A stretch of DNA of 5,938 nucleotides. It comes from Candidatus Beckwithbacteria bacterium (GTDB lineage Bacteria > Patescibacteriota > Microgenomatia > UBA1400 > UBA1449). A program made the translations under genes and the position numbers. Where the stretch lies: contig JAAZND010000067.1 in the NCBI GenBank assembly GCA_012798485.1, forward strand, positions 1 to 5,938. The letters are read 5' to 3'. Within the stretch, counting starts at the first letter, position 1; each line of letters starts with the position of its first letter. The notes under the pieces were generated by a model. That model did not search any database. It was not told the DNA's origin and was given only the letters and a program-made list of their open reading frames with translations. Shown here piece by piece: positions 1-5,829 of this stretch.

Positions 1-86
1 GAGTTATTATATAGTTTCATGTAGGCTATATAATCACCTTTTTTCATTTTGGGAAGTAGATATCTGACTCTGTGAAAATCACTCAT
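1..86 (-). CDS. Possible partial CDS, N-terminus resembling a sigma-70 family (ECF-like) factor
   Basis: On the minus strand an ATG at 86-84 opens a frame with no stop to the window edge (28 codons). A second in-frame ATG lies at 47-45. The predicted start reads MSDFHRVRYLLPK followed by MKKGDYIAYMKLYNN. The pattern KKGD-x-x-A-(Y/F)-x-x-LYN is what sigma-70 region 2.1 of ECF-type factors looks like (compare the general form KKGDxxAFxxLYxxY), so a small sigma factor is a reasonable guess. It is also short enough to be chance. No clear Shine-Dalgarno precedes either ATG. If the IS left end is near base 66, the 47 start would be the native one, or the gene's 5' end was replaced by the insertion. 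The rest lies outside the window. Confidence 0.3.
   Translation of the reverse strand, partial: MSDFHRVRYLLPKMKKGDYIAYMKLYNN
6..34. repeat. 9-bp inverted repeat (AT-rich hairpin)
   Basis: The arms 6-14 (attatatag) and 26-34 (ctatataat) are perfect inverted complements around an 11-base loop. On the plus strand a T6 run follows at 39-44, so it could act as a weak factor-independent terminator for a gene entering from the left. The stem is almost all A/T and overlaps the possible minus-strand reading frame, so it may be incidental. Confidence 0.25.
66..81 (+). repeat. Candidate left terminal inverted repeat of the IS
   Basis: The sequence gactctgtgaaaatca matches the reverse complement of 1177-1192 (cactaagtgaaaagca) at 12 of 16 positions, with an uninterrupted 7-base core GTGAAAA. 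The GACTCTGTG start also resembles the TGTG-type ends common in IS256-group elements. Confidence 0.4.
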
Positions 87-94
87 TGAAGTTT

Positions 95-1160
95 TCAGTT
101 TTCCAATATGTATCGCAACCTAGACAGATTTATTAAAAAAAAGCTTGGTATATCAAGTTCTGAATTTTTAGATCTTTCTAATGACATTTTTCTATTTAAA
201 TGTTTAAATTTGCCTCTACAATCAGTAAAAGGTTTAAATCTTCTTTTTAAAAAATATCCATTTAACCAAAGATTAGTGTGTTTAAATGATTGGAAACCTT
301 TAATGGTTTTTAGTCTGCTTTGTAAGTGAGAATTGAAACATTCAATAAGATTAGTAGTATTAGGAATGCCTTGTATTAATAAATGAGTAAATAATTCTTT
401 TCTTCTTTTGTAGATATCAGCTAAAACTTGTTGACAGATAAGATCATCTCCGTATTGATTTATGATTTTATTTGCTCTTTTTTGAATATCTTCTTTGGAT
501 CTTTTCTTTTTAAATAACATTTCAATATTTTTCATAAATGGTTGATATGTAAAATTAGTTCTTACTTGTAAAGATCTTCTGATATTTTCTTTGTAATGAT
601 TAGTACAGATTTGAACAATTGCTCTGGGATAAACTTTAAGACAGACTTCTTTAATATTACGATTATCATCGCAAACTAATCCTTGTAAAGGATAATTTAA
701 TAATCTAATAGCTTTAAAAAAGACCAAATAACTTTGATAGTTTTCTGATTTAGTAAGTAGATAAGCAGGAATATCATGAGTTAAATAATCTACTCCATAA
801 ATTACAGGAATTTTATGATCATAACCTTTAACTGCTATAAATTTCCCATCAACTAAAAGAATGCCACAAAATCTAGTGCAATATTTTCTAGTGATATCAG
901 CACAATGAGGTAAGGAAACTAAGTAAGATAAACAACGCTGATAAGCTGTATATGAAGAAATTTTATATTGATTAGCTAAACTTCGGAAAGATAAACCATC
1001 AAGATGCTGAATTAATAGTTGTTTACCGTGTAGTTTCTTTTTGCGATTTATTTGAAACCATTTTTTACAATTATTACAGGAATACTTTAATTTGCCACGA
1101 CGTATTCCTCTTCTTTGAGTATGTCCATTGTGACAATGTGGACAATATATGTTTTTTCAT
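95..1160 (-). CDS. Transposase, MULE/IS256-like DDE type, frame broken at its 5' end
   Basis: The minus-strand frame is open from 1156 to a TGA at 97-95, but its only conventional start codon is an internal TTG at 727, which would leave 210 residues and no first catalytic Asp. Translated by hand, 728-1156 continues the protein: an N-terminal zinc ribbon (CPHC ... CNNC, followed by KKWFQINRKKK), a helix-turn-helix-like stretch (LDGLSFRSLANQYKISSYTA), then LLVDGKFIAV with the first Asp. The rest follows in frame: VCDDN (second Asp), a CTNH motif (CxxH, typical of MULE/IS256 transposases), and TTNLIECFNSHLQSRLK with the Glu. The restored protein is about 354 aa, with D104, D164/165 and E273. An ATG at 1160-1158 is followed by A6 then CATATATTG. 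With five A's it would read MKNIYCPHC, so one extra A puts the ATG out of frame. Likely explanations are a homopolymer error, an inactivating indel, or slippage. The role is cut-and-paste or copy-out transposition of its own element. Confidence 0.8.
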
Positions 1161-1176
1161 AAAAATAAGTATGACC

Positions 1177-1192
1177 TGCTTTTCACTTAGTG
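1177..1192 (-). repeat. Candidate right terminal inverted repeat of the IS
   Basis: This is the partner of the repeat at 66-81, read on the minus strand as cactaagtgaaaagca. It overlaps a perfect small palindrome at 1181-1195 and ends 17 bases before the transposase ATG at 1160-1158. Confidence 0.4.
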
Positions 1193-1195
1193 AAA
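1181..1195. repeat. Perfect palindrome tttcac-tta-gtgaaa at the IS edge
   Basis: Six-base arms surround a 3-base centre, overlapping the candidate right inverted repeat. It may be part of the transposase-binding end, or a small operator-like site over the promoter that faces the downstream gene. The stem is too short to be a good terminator alone. Confidence 0.4.
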
Positions 1196-1218
1196 TGTTA
1201 TCTTTTTTTTGATATAAT
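1190..1218 (+). promoter_or_regulatory. Candidate sigma70-type promoter for the 193-aa gene
   Basis: A perfect TATAAT lies at 1213-1218. Seventeen bases upstream, 1190-1195 reads gtgaaa, matching TTGACA at four of six positions. The -35 element lies in the palindrome at the IS end, so this would be a hybrid or outward-facing IS promoter. Transcription would start near 1225, leaving a leader of about 60 bases before the ATG at 1285. Confidence 0.4.
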
Positions 1219-1284
1219 AATTAAGATTTATTAAAAAACGTGACCAAAATCTAACGGTCTCTCATTTAATAATCCTCAGGTAAT

Positions 1285-1866
1285 ATGATTCAAGAATATG
1301 GAGATAGTAGTATCAACGTTAGTTCTGAAAATAATGTTAAAGTATTGATTGGCAAAATAAATCAAGAATTAGCTGAATGTTTAGCAAGTAAAGAAGATGG
1401 GAAAAAAATTTTAGACAAAATTAAGGAGATATACAGTCGGCTTCCTTCAAACCTTAGATTTGTTATTAGCGGCACTTTGTCTGATCCAGACTCAGAATTA
1501 CAGAATAATTTAAAATTAGTTTTAGAAAAAACCGATCTTTTGTCTGGATTGAACTTTCAAATAGTTATTCAATCTCCTCTAACCGATAAATCTAGACAAT
1601 TTACATCAGCTGTTGAGTCAAGACAAGAAAGACAAGCTATAAAAAGTATCACAAAAACATATGATTATAATTTACAGACAGATAAACGAAGTCAACAGCC
1701 TTCGTGGATTTTAAGCATCAGACCTAGTGGTGTGTTCGTTGGAGAGAATACTTATTTGATTCCTGATTCTGTAATTACTTCAATATTGGTATCAGATGAC
1801 AAGAGTTTACCTCTTTCCCCAGAATTATTTAATGATGAAATTGTTAACATTGAAGAATGGATGTAA
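1285..1866 (+). CDS. Hypothetical protein, 193 aa, family not recognised
   Basis: This is an uninterrupted plus-strand ORF ending in TAA. The start is supported by an AGG at 1278-1280, four bases upstream, which is short spacing and a weak ribosome site. The protein has no hydrophobic segment long enough for a membrane helix and no signal peptide, and it has a single Cys (residue 32), so a soluble cytoplasmic protein is likely. Residues about 15-55 are charged and probably helical (KINQELAECLASKEDGKKIL). Residues 57-64 (LRFVISGT) and 88-97 (GLNFQIVIQS) look like beta strands. Residues 100-137 are polar and basic with SRQERQAIK. Residues 141-170 (WILSIRPSGVFVGENTYLIP) again look like strands and turns, and the C-terminus is acidic, ending NIEEWM. 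I recognise no catalytic motif. It is the only intact non-IS gene on the plus strand and lies between an IS and decayed sequence, so it is probably accessory. Confidence 0.6.
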   Translation: MIQEYGDSSINVSSENNVKVLIGKINQELAECLASKEDGKKILDKIKEIYSRLPSNLRFVISGTLSDPDSELQNNLKLVLEKTDLLSGLNFQIVIQSPLTDKSRQFTSAVESRQERQAIKSITKTYDYNLQTDKRSQQPSWILSIRPSGVFVGENTYLIPDSVITSILVSDDKSLPLSPELFNDEIVNIEEWM

Positions 1867-2208
1867 GTTATTAATTATCCTCTCCTAAAAAATACCATCT
1901 TCGGATACAGCAAAATATTGCGATGACACCATTCTACCAGCCAACGAACTGAGTCGATCACTTCTTCCGAAATTGGCAGGGTAATATTAGGTTTGAAAAT
2001 TTGGCTTTGTTACTAACCAAACAAAGATTGTAAGCTCGGTGCAGATTATTTATTGGTGTGGCTGTTTGGAATTGTTGATTTTGGATAGCTTGAAGTTTAC
2101 TGGCTTCGGATTGCTTTATTTACTGCTCAAGTTTGGCAATCTCAGCCTGAAGTTAATAAGTTATTTGTAACACTTGGGGAACAGTTGGATCATTTATAAT
2201 TACTATTT
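1867..2208. other. Gene-free stretch, probably decayed coding sequence
   Basis: No intact gene lies in these 342 bases, but short protein-like frames remain. On the minus strand, 2152-2123 reads LQAEIAKLEQ, then a TAA, then a 53-codon frame (2119-1961) beginning IKQSEASKLQAIQNQQ, a clear coiled-coil pattern continued across the stop. An overlapping minus frame (2009-1878, 44 codons, stop at 1877-1875) reads ITLPISEEVIDSVRWLVEWC and on to a natural-looking C-terminus. One stop and one frameshift would join these into a single small helical protein. On the plus strand, 2089-2196 also gives 36 codons (ALFTAQVWQSQPEVNKLF...), so the strand is not certain. I cannot name the ancestral family. No convincing terminator for ftsH was found here. 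Confidence 0.4.
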
Positions 2209-4098
2209 TTATTTCTTCATCAATTTCTCAAACTCTTCTCTTTCCAAAGTTTCTTGTTTAATAAGTTCTTGGGCAATCAAATCTAGTTTAGCTTTATGTT
2301 TTGATAAAATAGCTAAAGCTTTATCATAGTTTATATCCACAATTTTTTTAATCTCTTCATCTACTTGAGCTTGCATTTTTTCCGAAATTTCTGCTGGAGG
2401 ATAATAAGCAGCGCTGTATTTAGCTCGATCTACTTGTGGAGAAAGATTAATTGGGCCTAAAGCTGACATTCCATAATCAATCACCATTCTACGGGCAATT
2501 AAAGTCACTTGCTCAATATCAGAAGCAGCGCCACCTGTCATTTCTTTAAACTTGACCTGCTCGGCTGCTCTACCGCCAAGAGCCATCACCACCATATCAT
2601 TTAATTCTGAACGGGTTTCATGGTATTTATCTTTTTCTGGAGGAGTATAAGTATAACCCAAAGCCTGACCTCGAGAAACTATAGAAATACGGTGTACGGG
2701 ATCAGCATGTTTGGAAAAATAAGCACACAATGCATGTCCAGCTTCATGATAAGCCGTGATTTGCTTGTCTTCGTCAGATTGAATTCTTTTTTTCTCTGGT
2801 CCCATTTTCACCTTGGTCGCAGCCTCTTCAATATCAAAATAAGAAATTTTTTCTTTGTTTTCTCTTGCAGCTTTAATGGCTGCTTCATTAAGCATATTTT
2901 CCAGATCTGCTCCAGAAAAACCCACGGTACGACGAGCAACTTTTTCCCAGTCAACATCTTTTTCAAAAGGTTTATCTTTGGCATGAATTTTTAAAATATG
3001 TTTACGGCCTTCAATGTCTGGAAAATGTAGAACCACGCGTCGATCAAATCTTCCAGGACGAAGCAATGCTGGATCAAGCAAATCACCTCTGTTGGTGGCA
3101 GCCAGAACAATGACATTGTCACGCTGGGTAAAGCCATCCATTTCCACTAGAATTTGATTCAAAGTTTGCTCTCTCTCGTCATGTCCTCCGGAAATGGAAG
3201 TACCTCTTTGTCTGCCAATAGCATCAATTTCATCAATAAAAATAATTGATGGCGCCATTTTTTTAGCTGTATCAAAAAGATCTCTGACTCTTGAAGCCCC
3301 AACTCCGACCAGCATTTCCATAAATTCGGAACCAGCCATAGAGAAAAAAGGTGCCCCAGCTTCTCCAGCTACAGCCCTGGCTAACAAGGTTTTCCCGGTT
3401 CCAGCAGGTCCGACCAATAACACTCCCTTGGGAGTTTTTGCTCCAAGTTTTTGGTATTTTTTAGGGTGTTTGAGAAAATCCACAATTTCTTCGAGTTCAT
3501 GCTTGACTTCATCAACCCCACAAACATCGGCAAAGCGCACATCTTGTTTGCCTTTCATAAAAATTTTAGCCTTGCTTCTGCCAAAAGAAAAAACACTATC
3601 CTGAGCGCCTCGCATCTGACGAAAAATAAAAAGAAAAATAATAGCAGTTAAGATAACTGGAAAAATAATTTCTAGTAAGCTGCTCCAGGTTTTTAAAGCA
3701 CTTTGATCTTTAATATCAATAGTGACATTATCCGGATTTATGGCAGTGGTAGCAAAAATAGCAAAAATTGTATCTAAAGTTTCTTTTCTTGATATTTTTG
3801 CCTCAATTTCATTTTTATATTTTGCTTGTAAAACGTCTCCTTCAACCATAATCTGCTCTACTTTATTATCTTTGACATCCTGTAAAAGTTGCGAAATAGG
3901 AATTTCCTTTTGGGGTAATGGTGTAAAGAAAAAAGACAAAAGTAATAAAATCCCCAAACCAATTAAAAACCATTTGCCAATATTTTTCAGATTAAGTTCA
4001 AATTTATAAACTTTCAGTTTATTATCTTTCTTAATTCCTGGTTTTTGAGGATTTTTTGTTTTCTCGTTAATGGTAGTTTGTTTTTCTTTAGAAACCAT
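2209..4098 (-). CDS. ftsH: ATP-dependent zinc metalloprotease FtsH
   Basis: A full-length membrane-anchored AAA+ protease of 629 aa that unfolds and degrades misfolded membrane proteins and selected cytosolic substrates as a hexamer. Residues 1-41 are a basic cytoplasmic lead, longer than usual. Membrane helices lie at about 43-60 and 141-160, flanking an extracytoplasmic domain of about 80 residues. The AAA module has Walker A GPAGTGKT (230-237), Walker B IIFIDEID (285-292) and the second region of homology ending LLRPGRFDR (345-353, arginine fingers R347 and R350). The M41 peptidase domain has zinc ligands in HEAGH (451-455) and D527 in TGGAASDIEQ. The pore-loop segment reads EMLVGVGAS: Leu263 stands where most FtsH proteins have Phe (EMFVGVGAS). 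The C-terminus ends in a charged coiled coil. Its ATG lies 2 bp after the stop of the tRNA-binding gene with no clear Shine-Dalgarno, so translational coupling from a shared transcript is likely. Confidence 0.97.
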   Translation of the reverse strand: MVSKEKQTTINEKTKNPQKPGIKKDNKLKVYKFELNLKNIGKWFLIGLGILLLLSFFFTPLPQKEIPISQLLQDVKDNKVEQIMVEGDVLQAKYKNEIEAKISRKETLDTIFAIFATTAINPDNVTIDIKDQSALKTWSSLLEIIFPVILTAIIFLFIFRQMRGAQDSVFSFGRSKAKIFMKGKQDVRFADVCGVDEVKHELEEIVDFLKHPKKYQKLGAKTPKGVLLVGPAGTGKTLLARAVAGEAGAPFFSMAGSEFMEMLVGVGASRVRDLFDTAKKMAPSIIFIDEIDAIGRQRGTSISGGHDEREQTLNQILVEMDGFTQRDNVIVLAATNRGDLLDPALLRPGRFDRRVVLHFPDIEGRKHILKIHAKDKPFEKDVDWEKVARRTVGFSGADLENMLNEAAIKAARENKEKISYFDIEEAATKVKMGPEKKRIQSDEDKQITAYHEAGHALCAYFSKHADPVHRISIVSRGQALGYTYTPPEKDKYHETRSELNDMVVMALGGRAAEQVKFKEMTGGAASDIEQVTLIARRMVIDYGMSALGPINLSPQVDRAKYSAAYYPPAEISEKMQAQVDEEIKKIVDINYDKALAILSKHKAKLDLIAQELIKQETLEREEFEKLMKK

Positions 4099-4100
4099 AA

Positions 4101-4433
4101 TTATCTTATTAAAGTTCCAGTTTTAATTTTTTTATCTGGCATTAATAAAACTGCTTCCTCTTCTCCGGCAGCCAACAACATTCCCTGCGATTCCAATCCC
4201 ATTATTTTTCTGGGTTCAAGATTAACAATGGCTATTACCTGTCTCCCAATTAAATCTTCTGGATTGTAAAACTGACTAATCCCAGCCAAAATTTGTCTTT
4301 GCCCAATCTCTTCTCCAAAATCAACCTGAAGTCTAAGCAATTTTTCTGATTTTTCGAGTTTTTCTGCTGTTAAAACCTCTCCCACTCTTAAATCTATTTT
4401 GGCAAAATCTGGAAAAGCAATAAGGTTTTTCAT
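4101..4433 (-). CDS. Stand-alone tRNA-binding domain protein (MetRS beta/Arc1p/CsaA-like OB fold)
   Basis: A 110-residue protein consisting almost entirely of one tRNA-binding OB-fold domain (Pfam tRNA_bind type). Diagnostic stretches are FAKIDLRVGEVLTAEKLEKS at the N-terminus, an ILAGISQFY segment, and GLESQGMLLAA near the C-terminus. The same domain ends many methionyl-tRNA synthetases, and free copies help tRNA reach a synthetase in trans (MetRS beta, Arc1p) or act as CsaA-like chaperones; which applies here cannot be told from the sequence. The start is taken at ATG 4433-4431 (MKNLIAFPDF), the normal domain start. A longer in-frame reading from TTG 4472 would add 13 residues, but that TTG is the first part of the -35 box. 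It is followed after 2 bp by ftsH and preceded by trpS, so it sits among translation genes. Confidence 0.9.
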   Translation of the reverse strand: MKNLIAFPDFAKIDLRVGEVLTAEKLEKSEKLLRLQVDFGEEIGQRQILAGISQFYNPEDLIGRQVIAIVNLEPRKIMGLESQGMLLAAGEEEAVLLMPDKKIKTGTLIR

Positions 4434-4443
4434 AATGAGCAAA

Positions 4444-4472
4444 AGTATAGCATTACTTGAGAAAATTGGCAA
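4444..4472 (-). promoter_or_regulatory. Strong sigma70-type promoter for the tRNA-binding gene and ftsH
   Basis: On the minus strand, TTGCCA (4472-4467, five of six to TTGACA) and TATACT (4449-4444, five of six to TATAAT) are separated by exactly 17 bases. A start about 7 bases past the -10 falls near 4437, only about 4 bases before the ATG at 4433, so the message would be nearly leaderless. This agrees with the lack of a Shine-Dalgarno before that ATG and fixes the gene's start. Confidence 0.7.
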
Positions 4473-4483
4473 CGATAGAAATA

Positions 4484-4514
4484 TTAAAATTCTTGCTAAT
4501 GCTTACAATTTTAA
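4484..4514. repeat. 8-bp inverted repeat between trpS and the next promoter
   Basis: The arms 4484-4491 (ttaaaatt) and 4507-4514 (aattttaa) pair perfectly around a 15-base loop, just past the trpS stop. Position suits a trpS terminator, but the stem is all A/T and the following minus-strand bases are only moderately T-rich, so a terminator role is doubtful. Confidence 0.25.
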
Positions 4515-4517
4515 AAA

Positions 4518-5549
4518 TTATTTATATGCAAAAAAGGAATATTTATTGCTAATGCCAATCACATCTCGAACTTGCATCATTTTGTATGACGCATCCATTC
4601 TCGCTTTCCTAGCTCCAATTTCCAATATTTGCTTTACTTTCTCAGGATTTTTCTGATATTCAAGGTACAGTCGTCTTTCTTTACTAAATTTTTTAAGCAA
4701 AGCCTGATATAGTTTTTCTTTTACTTCTACATCACCAACTCTACCTTCTTGATAACGTTTTTTAAGATCAATAACTTCTGCTTTATTTTCATTAATCAAA
4801 TCATGATAAATAAAAACAGGATTGCCTTCCACATGCCCCGGATCTGTGGGTTTTAATCTGGTTGGATCGGTATAACTTCCCATAATCTGTTTTCTAATTA
4901 TATTTTCCTCAGCAAAAATAGAAATAATGTTGCCTAAACTTTTACTCATTTTGCGTTTACCGTCAGTACCAATAACTTTAGCTGCCTCTGGCATAATATA
5001 TGCTTCCGGGATGTTAAAAGTATCCCCATAAATACGATTAAAAGAGATAGCAATATCGCGAGCAATTTCTACATGTTGACGTTGATCTTCTCCTACGGGG
5101 ATATAATCTGCGTCATAAAGTAAAATATCAGCAGCCTGCAACACCGGATAAGAAAATAAACCCATATTCACGCCATCCTCTTTTATTCCTTTCTGTAATT
5201 TATCTTTATAAGCATGACAACGTTTAATAAGTCCTAGTGGAGTCACATTATTAAAAATAGATTGCAACTCAGTGTGTTGAGGAATATCTGATTGACGATA
5301 AAAAACAATTTTTTCAGTATCAATCCCAAAAGACAAATAGGATAAAACTACATTTTCTACATTCTTTTGTAGTTGTTGCCTATTTTGAATTGTTGTCAAA
5401 GCATGAAGATCAGCAATAAAAAAATAAACCTTATTTGCTTTTTGACTCAACTCCAGTAAAGGTTTAACTGCTCCGATATAATTACCAAGATGTACTTCCC
5501 CATCACCAGAAGGGGCTATGCCGGTTAAAATAGTATAATTTGTTTTCAT
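4518..5549 (-). CDS. trpS: Tryptophan--tRNA ligase
   Basis: A class I aminoacyl-tRNA synthetase of 343 aa that charges tRNA(Trp) with tryptophan in the cytoplasm, the usual size for bacterial TrpRS. The Rossmann fold opens with ILTGIAPSGDGEVHLGNYIG (8-26), where HLGN (20-23) is the HIGH equivalent. IADLHALTT (46-53) follows. The tryptophan and tRNA pocket includes YPVLQAADILLYDADYIPVG (134-153) and EDQRQHVEIARDIA. The ATP loop is KMSKS (200-204) within GKRKMSKSLGN. The C-terminal helical part ends in ARKARMDASYKMMQVRDVIG, typical of the family. The loop before HLGN (PSGDGEV) looks about two residues longer than the common PSG-x-xHLGNY form. The ATG is fixed by a strong Shine-Dalgarno five bases upstream. 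The start lies 2 bp after the racemase remnant's stop, so trpS was probably the second gene of that operon. Confidence 0.96.
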   Translation of the reverse strand: MKTNYTILTGIAPSGDGEVHLGNYIGAVKPLLELSQKANKVYFFIADLHALTTIQNRQQLQKNVENVVLSYLSFGIDTEKIVFYRQSDIPQHTELQSIFNNVTPLGLIKRCHAYKDKLQKGIKEDGVNMGLFSYPVLQAADILLYDADYIPVGEDQRQHVEIARDIAISFNRIYGDTFNIPEAYIMPEAAKVIGTDGKRKMSKSLGNIISIFAEENIIRKQIMGSYTDPTRLKPTDPGHVEGNPVFIYHDLINENKAEVIDLKKRYQEGRVGDVEVKEKLYQALLKKFSKERRLYLEYQKNPEKVKQILEIGARKARMDASYKMMQVRDVIGISNKYSFFAYK

Positions 5550-5551
5550 AA

Positions 5552-5806
5552 TTACTCCTTTTCTTTAAAATAATTTATAATTAATTCTTTAGCCATTAAC
5601 TCCAGTGAATTAATTACTGGGACTGGATAATACCTAGGAAATACTAATGGTAATTCCGTACAACCTAAAATAATTGCCTCGACATTTTTTTGAATTAACT
5701 CGTCAGCTATTTTCATCAATTCTATTTTTGACTGGTCTTTTTTTCCTATGATAATCTTTTTAAGAATTTTACCAAGTTTTTGGATTGATTTTTGAGATCC
5801 TGAATT
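5552..5806 (-). pseudogene. Aspartate/glutamate racemase family protein, C-terminal remnant cut by IS30
   Basis: The minus-strand frame from 5806 to a TAA at 5554-5552 encodes 84 residues without a proper start. It contains VEAIILGCTELPLVF, the second catalytic-Cys motif (GCTE, Cys codon at 5662-5660) of the Asp/Glu racemase superfamily. After it comes PVPVINSLELMAKELI, the usual end of these enzymes. Family members are about 230 aa, so the N-terminal two thirds, with the first catalytic Cys, are missing. The frame runs directly into the TAG that ends the IS30 transposase, so the break is an insertion. The intact enzyme would interconvert L- and D-acidic amino acids, with D-glutamate or D-aspartate often going to peptidoglycan. 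The remnant lacks half the active site and is presumably inactive; the 5' part may lie beyond the IS, outside the window. Confidence 0.85.
5555..5562 (-). promoter_or_regulatory. Ribosome binding site of trpS
   Basis: On the minus strand AAAAGGAG lies five bases before the ATG at 5549-5547. It is the clearest Shine-Dalgarno in the window and overlaps the last codons (KEKE) of the racemase remnant, a coupled arrangement. Confidence 0.85.
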
Positions 5807-5829
5807 CTAAGTGTAATCGCAACACTTGC
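5803..5829 (+). repeat. Probable terminal inverted repeat of the IS30 element
   Basis: The sequence around ttctaagtgtaatcgcaac followed by acttgc sits at the junction between racemase and IS30 sequence and overlaps the last transposase codons. IS30-family ends commonly carry a GCAACACTT-type core and run into the 3' end of the transposase gene. The partner end is outside the window, so the boundary (about 5801-5807) is inferred from where racemase-like coding begins. Confidence 0.5.

Larger units (their letters stand above)
66..1192 (-). mobile_element. Insertion sequence with MULE/IS256-type transposase
   Basis: The transposase gene is bracketed by a candidate pair of imperfect terminal inverted repeats at 66-81 and 1177-1192. 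They share ACT, two variable bases, GTGAAAA, one variable base, then CA. The left repeat sits 13 bp beyond the transposase stop and the right one just upstream of its ATG, as expected for a compact single-gene IS of about 1.1 kb. No convincing 8-9 bp target-site duplication was found, so the exact ends are approximate and may lie several bases further out. Confidence 0.5.

Noticed and set aside
61..65. tatct at 61-65 and 1199-1203 as a target-site duplication of the left IS
   Set aside because: Five bases is shorter than expected for this family, and it does not abut the right inverted repeat, so chance is likely in AT-rich DNA.
108..329. Plus-strand 73-codon frame
   Set aside because: Antisense to the transposase C-terminus, with no independent support.
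95..727. A stand-alone 210-aa transposase starting at TTG 727
   Set aside because: The same frame stays open to 1156 and encodes the zinc ribbon and first catalytic Asp, so 727 is internal.
1157..1159. TGA recoded as glycine (as in Gracilibacteria and Absconditabacteria), which would extend the transposase frame upstream
   Set aside because: ftsH, trpS, the tRNA-binding gene and the 193-aa gene have no in-frame TGA, use GGN for every glycine I checked and end in TAA. Standard code fits.
2620..4269. Several plus-strand open frames of 66-136 codons across ftsH and its upstream gene
   Set aside because: They lie antisense to strongly conserved coding sequence, show no family features, and are expected shadows.
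4434..4472. Thirteen-residue N-terminal extension of the tRNA-binding protein from TTG 4472
   Set aside because: The TTG is the first half of a near-consensus -35 box, and the domain normally begins at the ATG at 4433.
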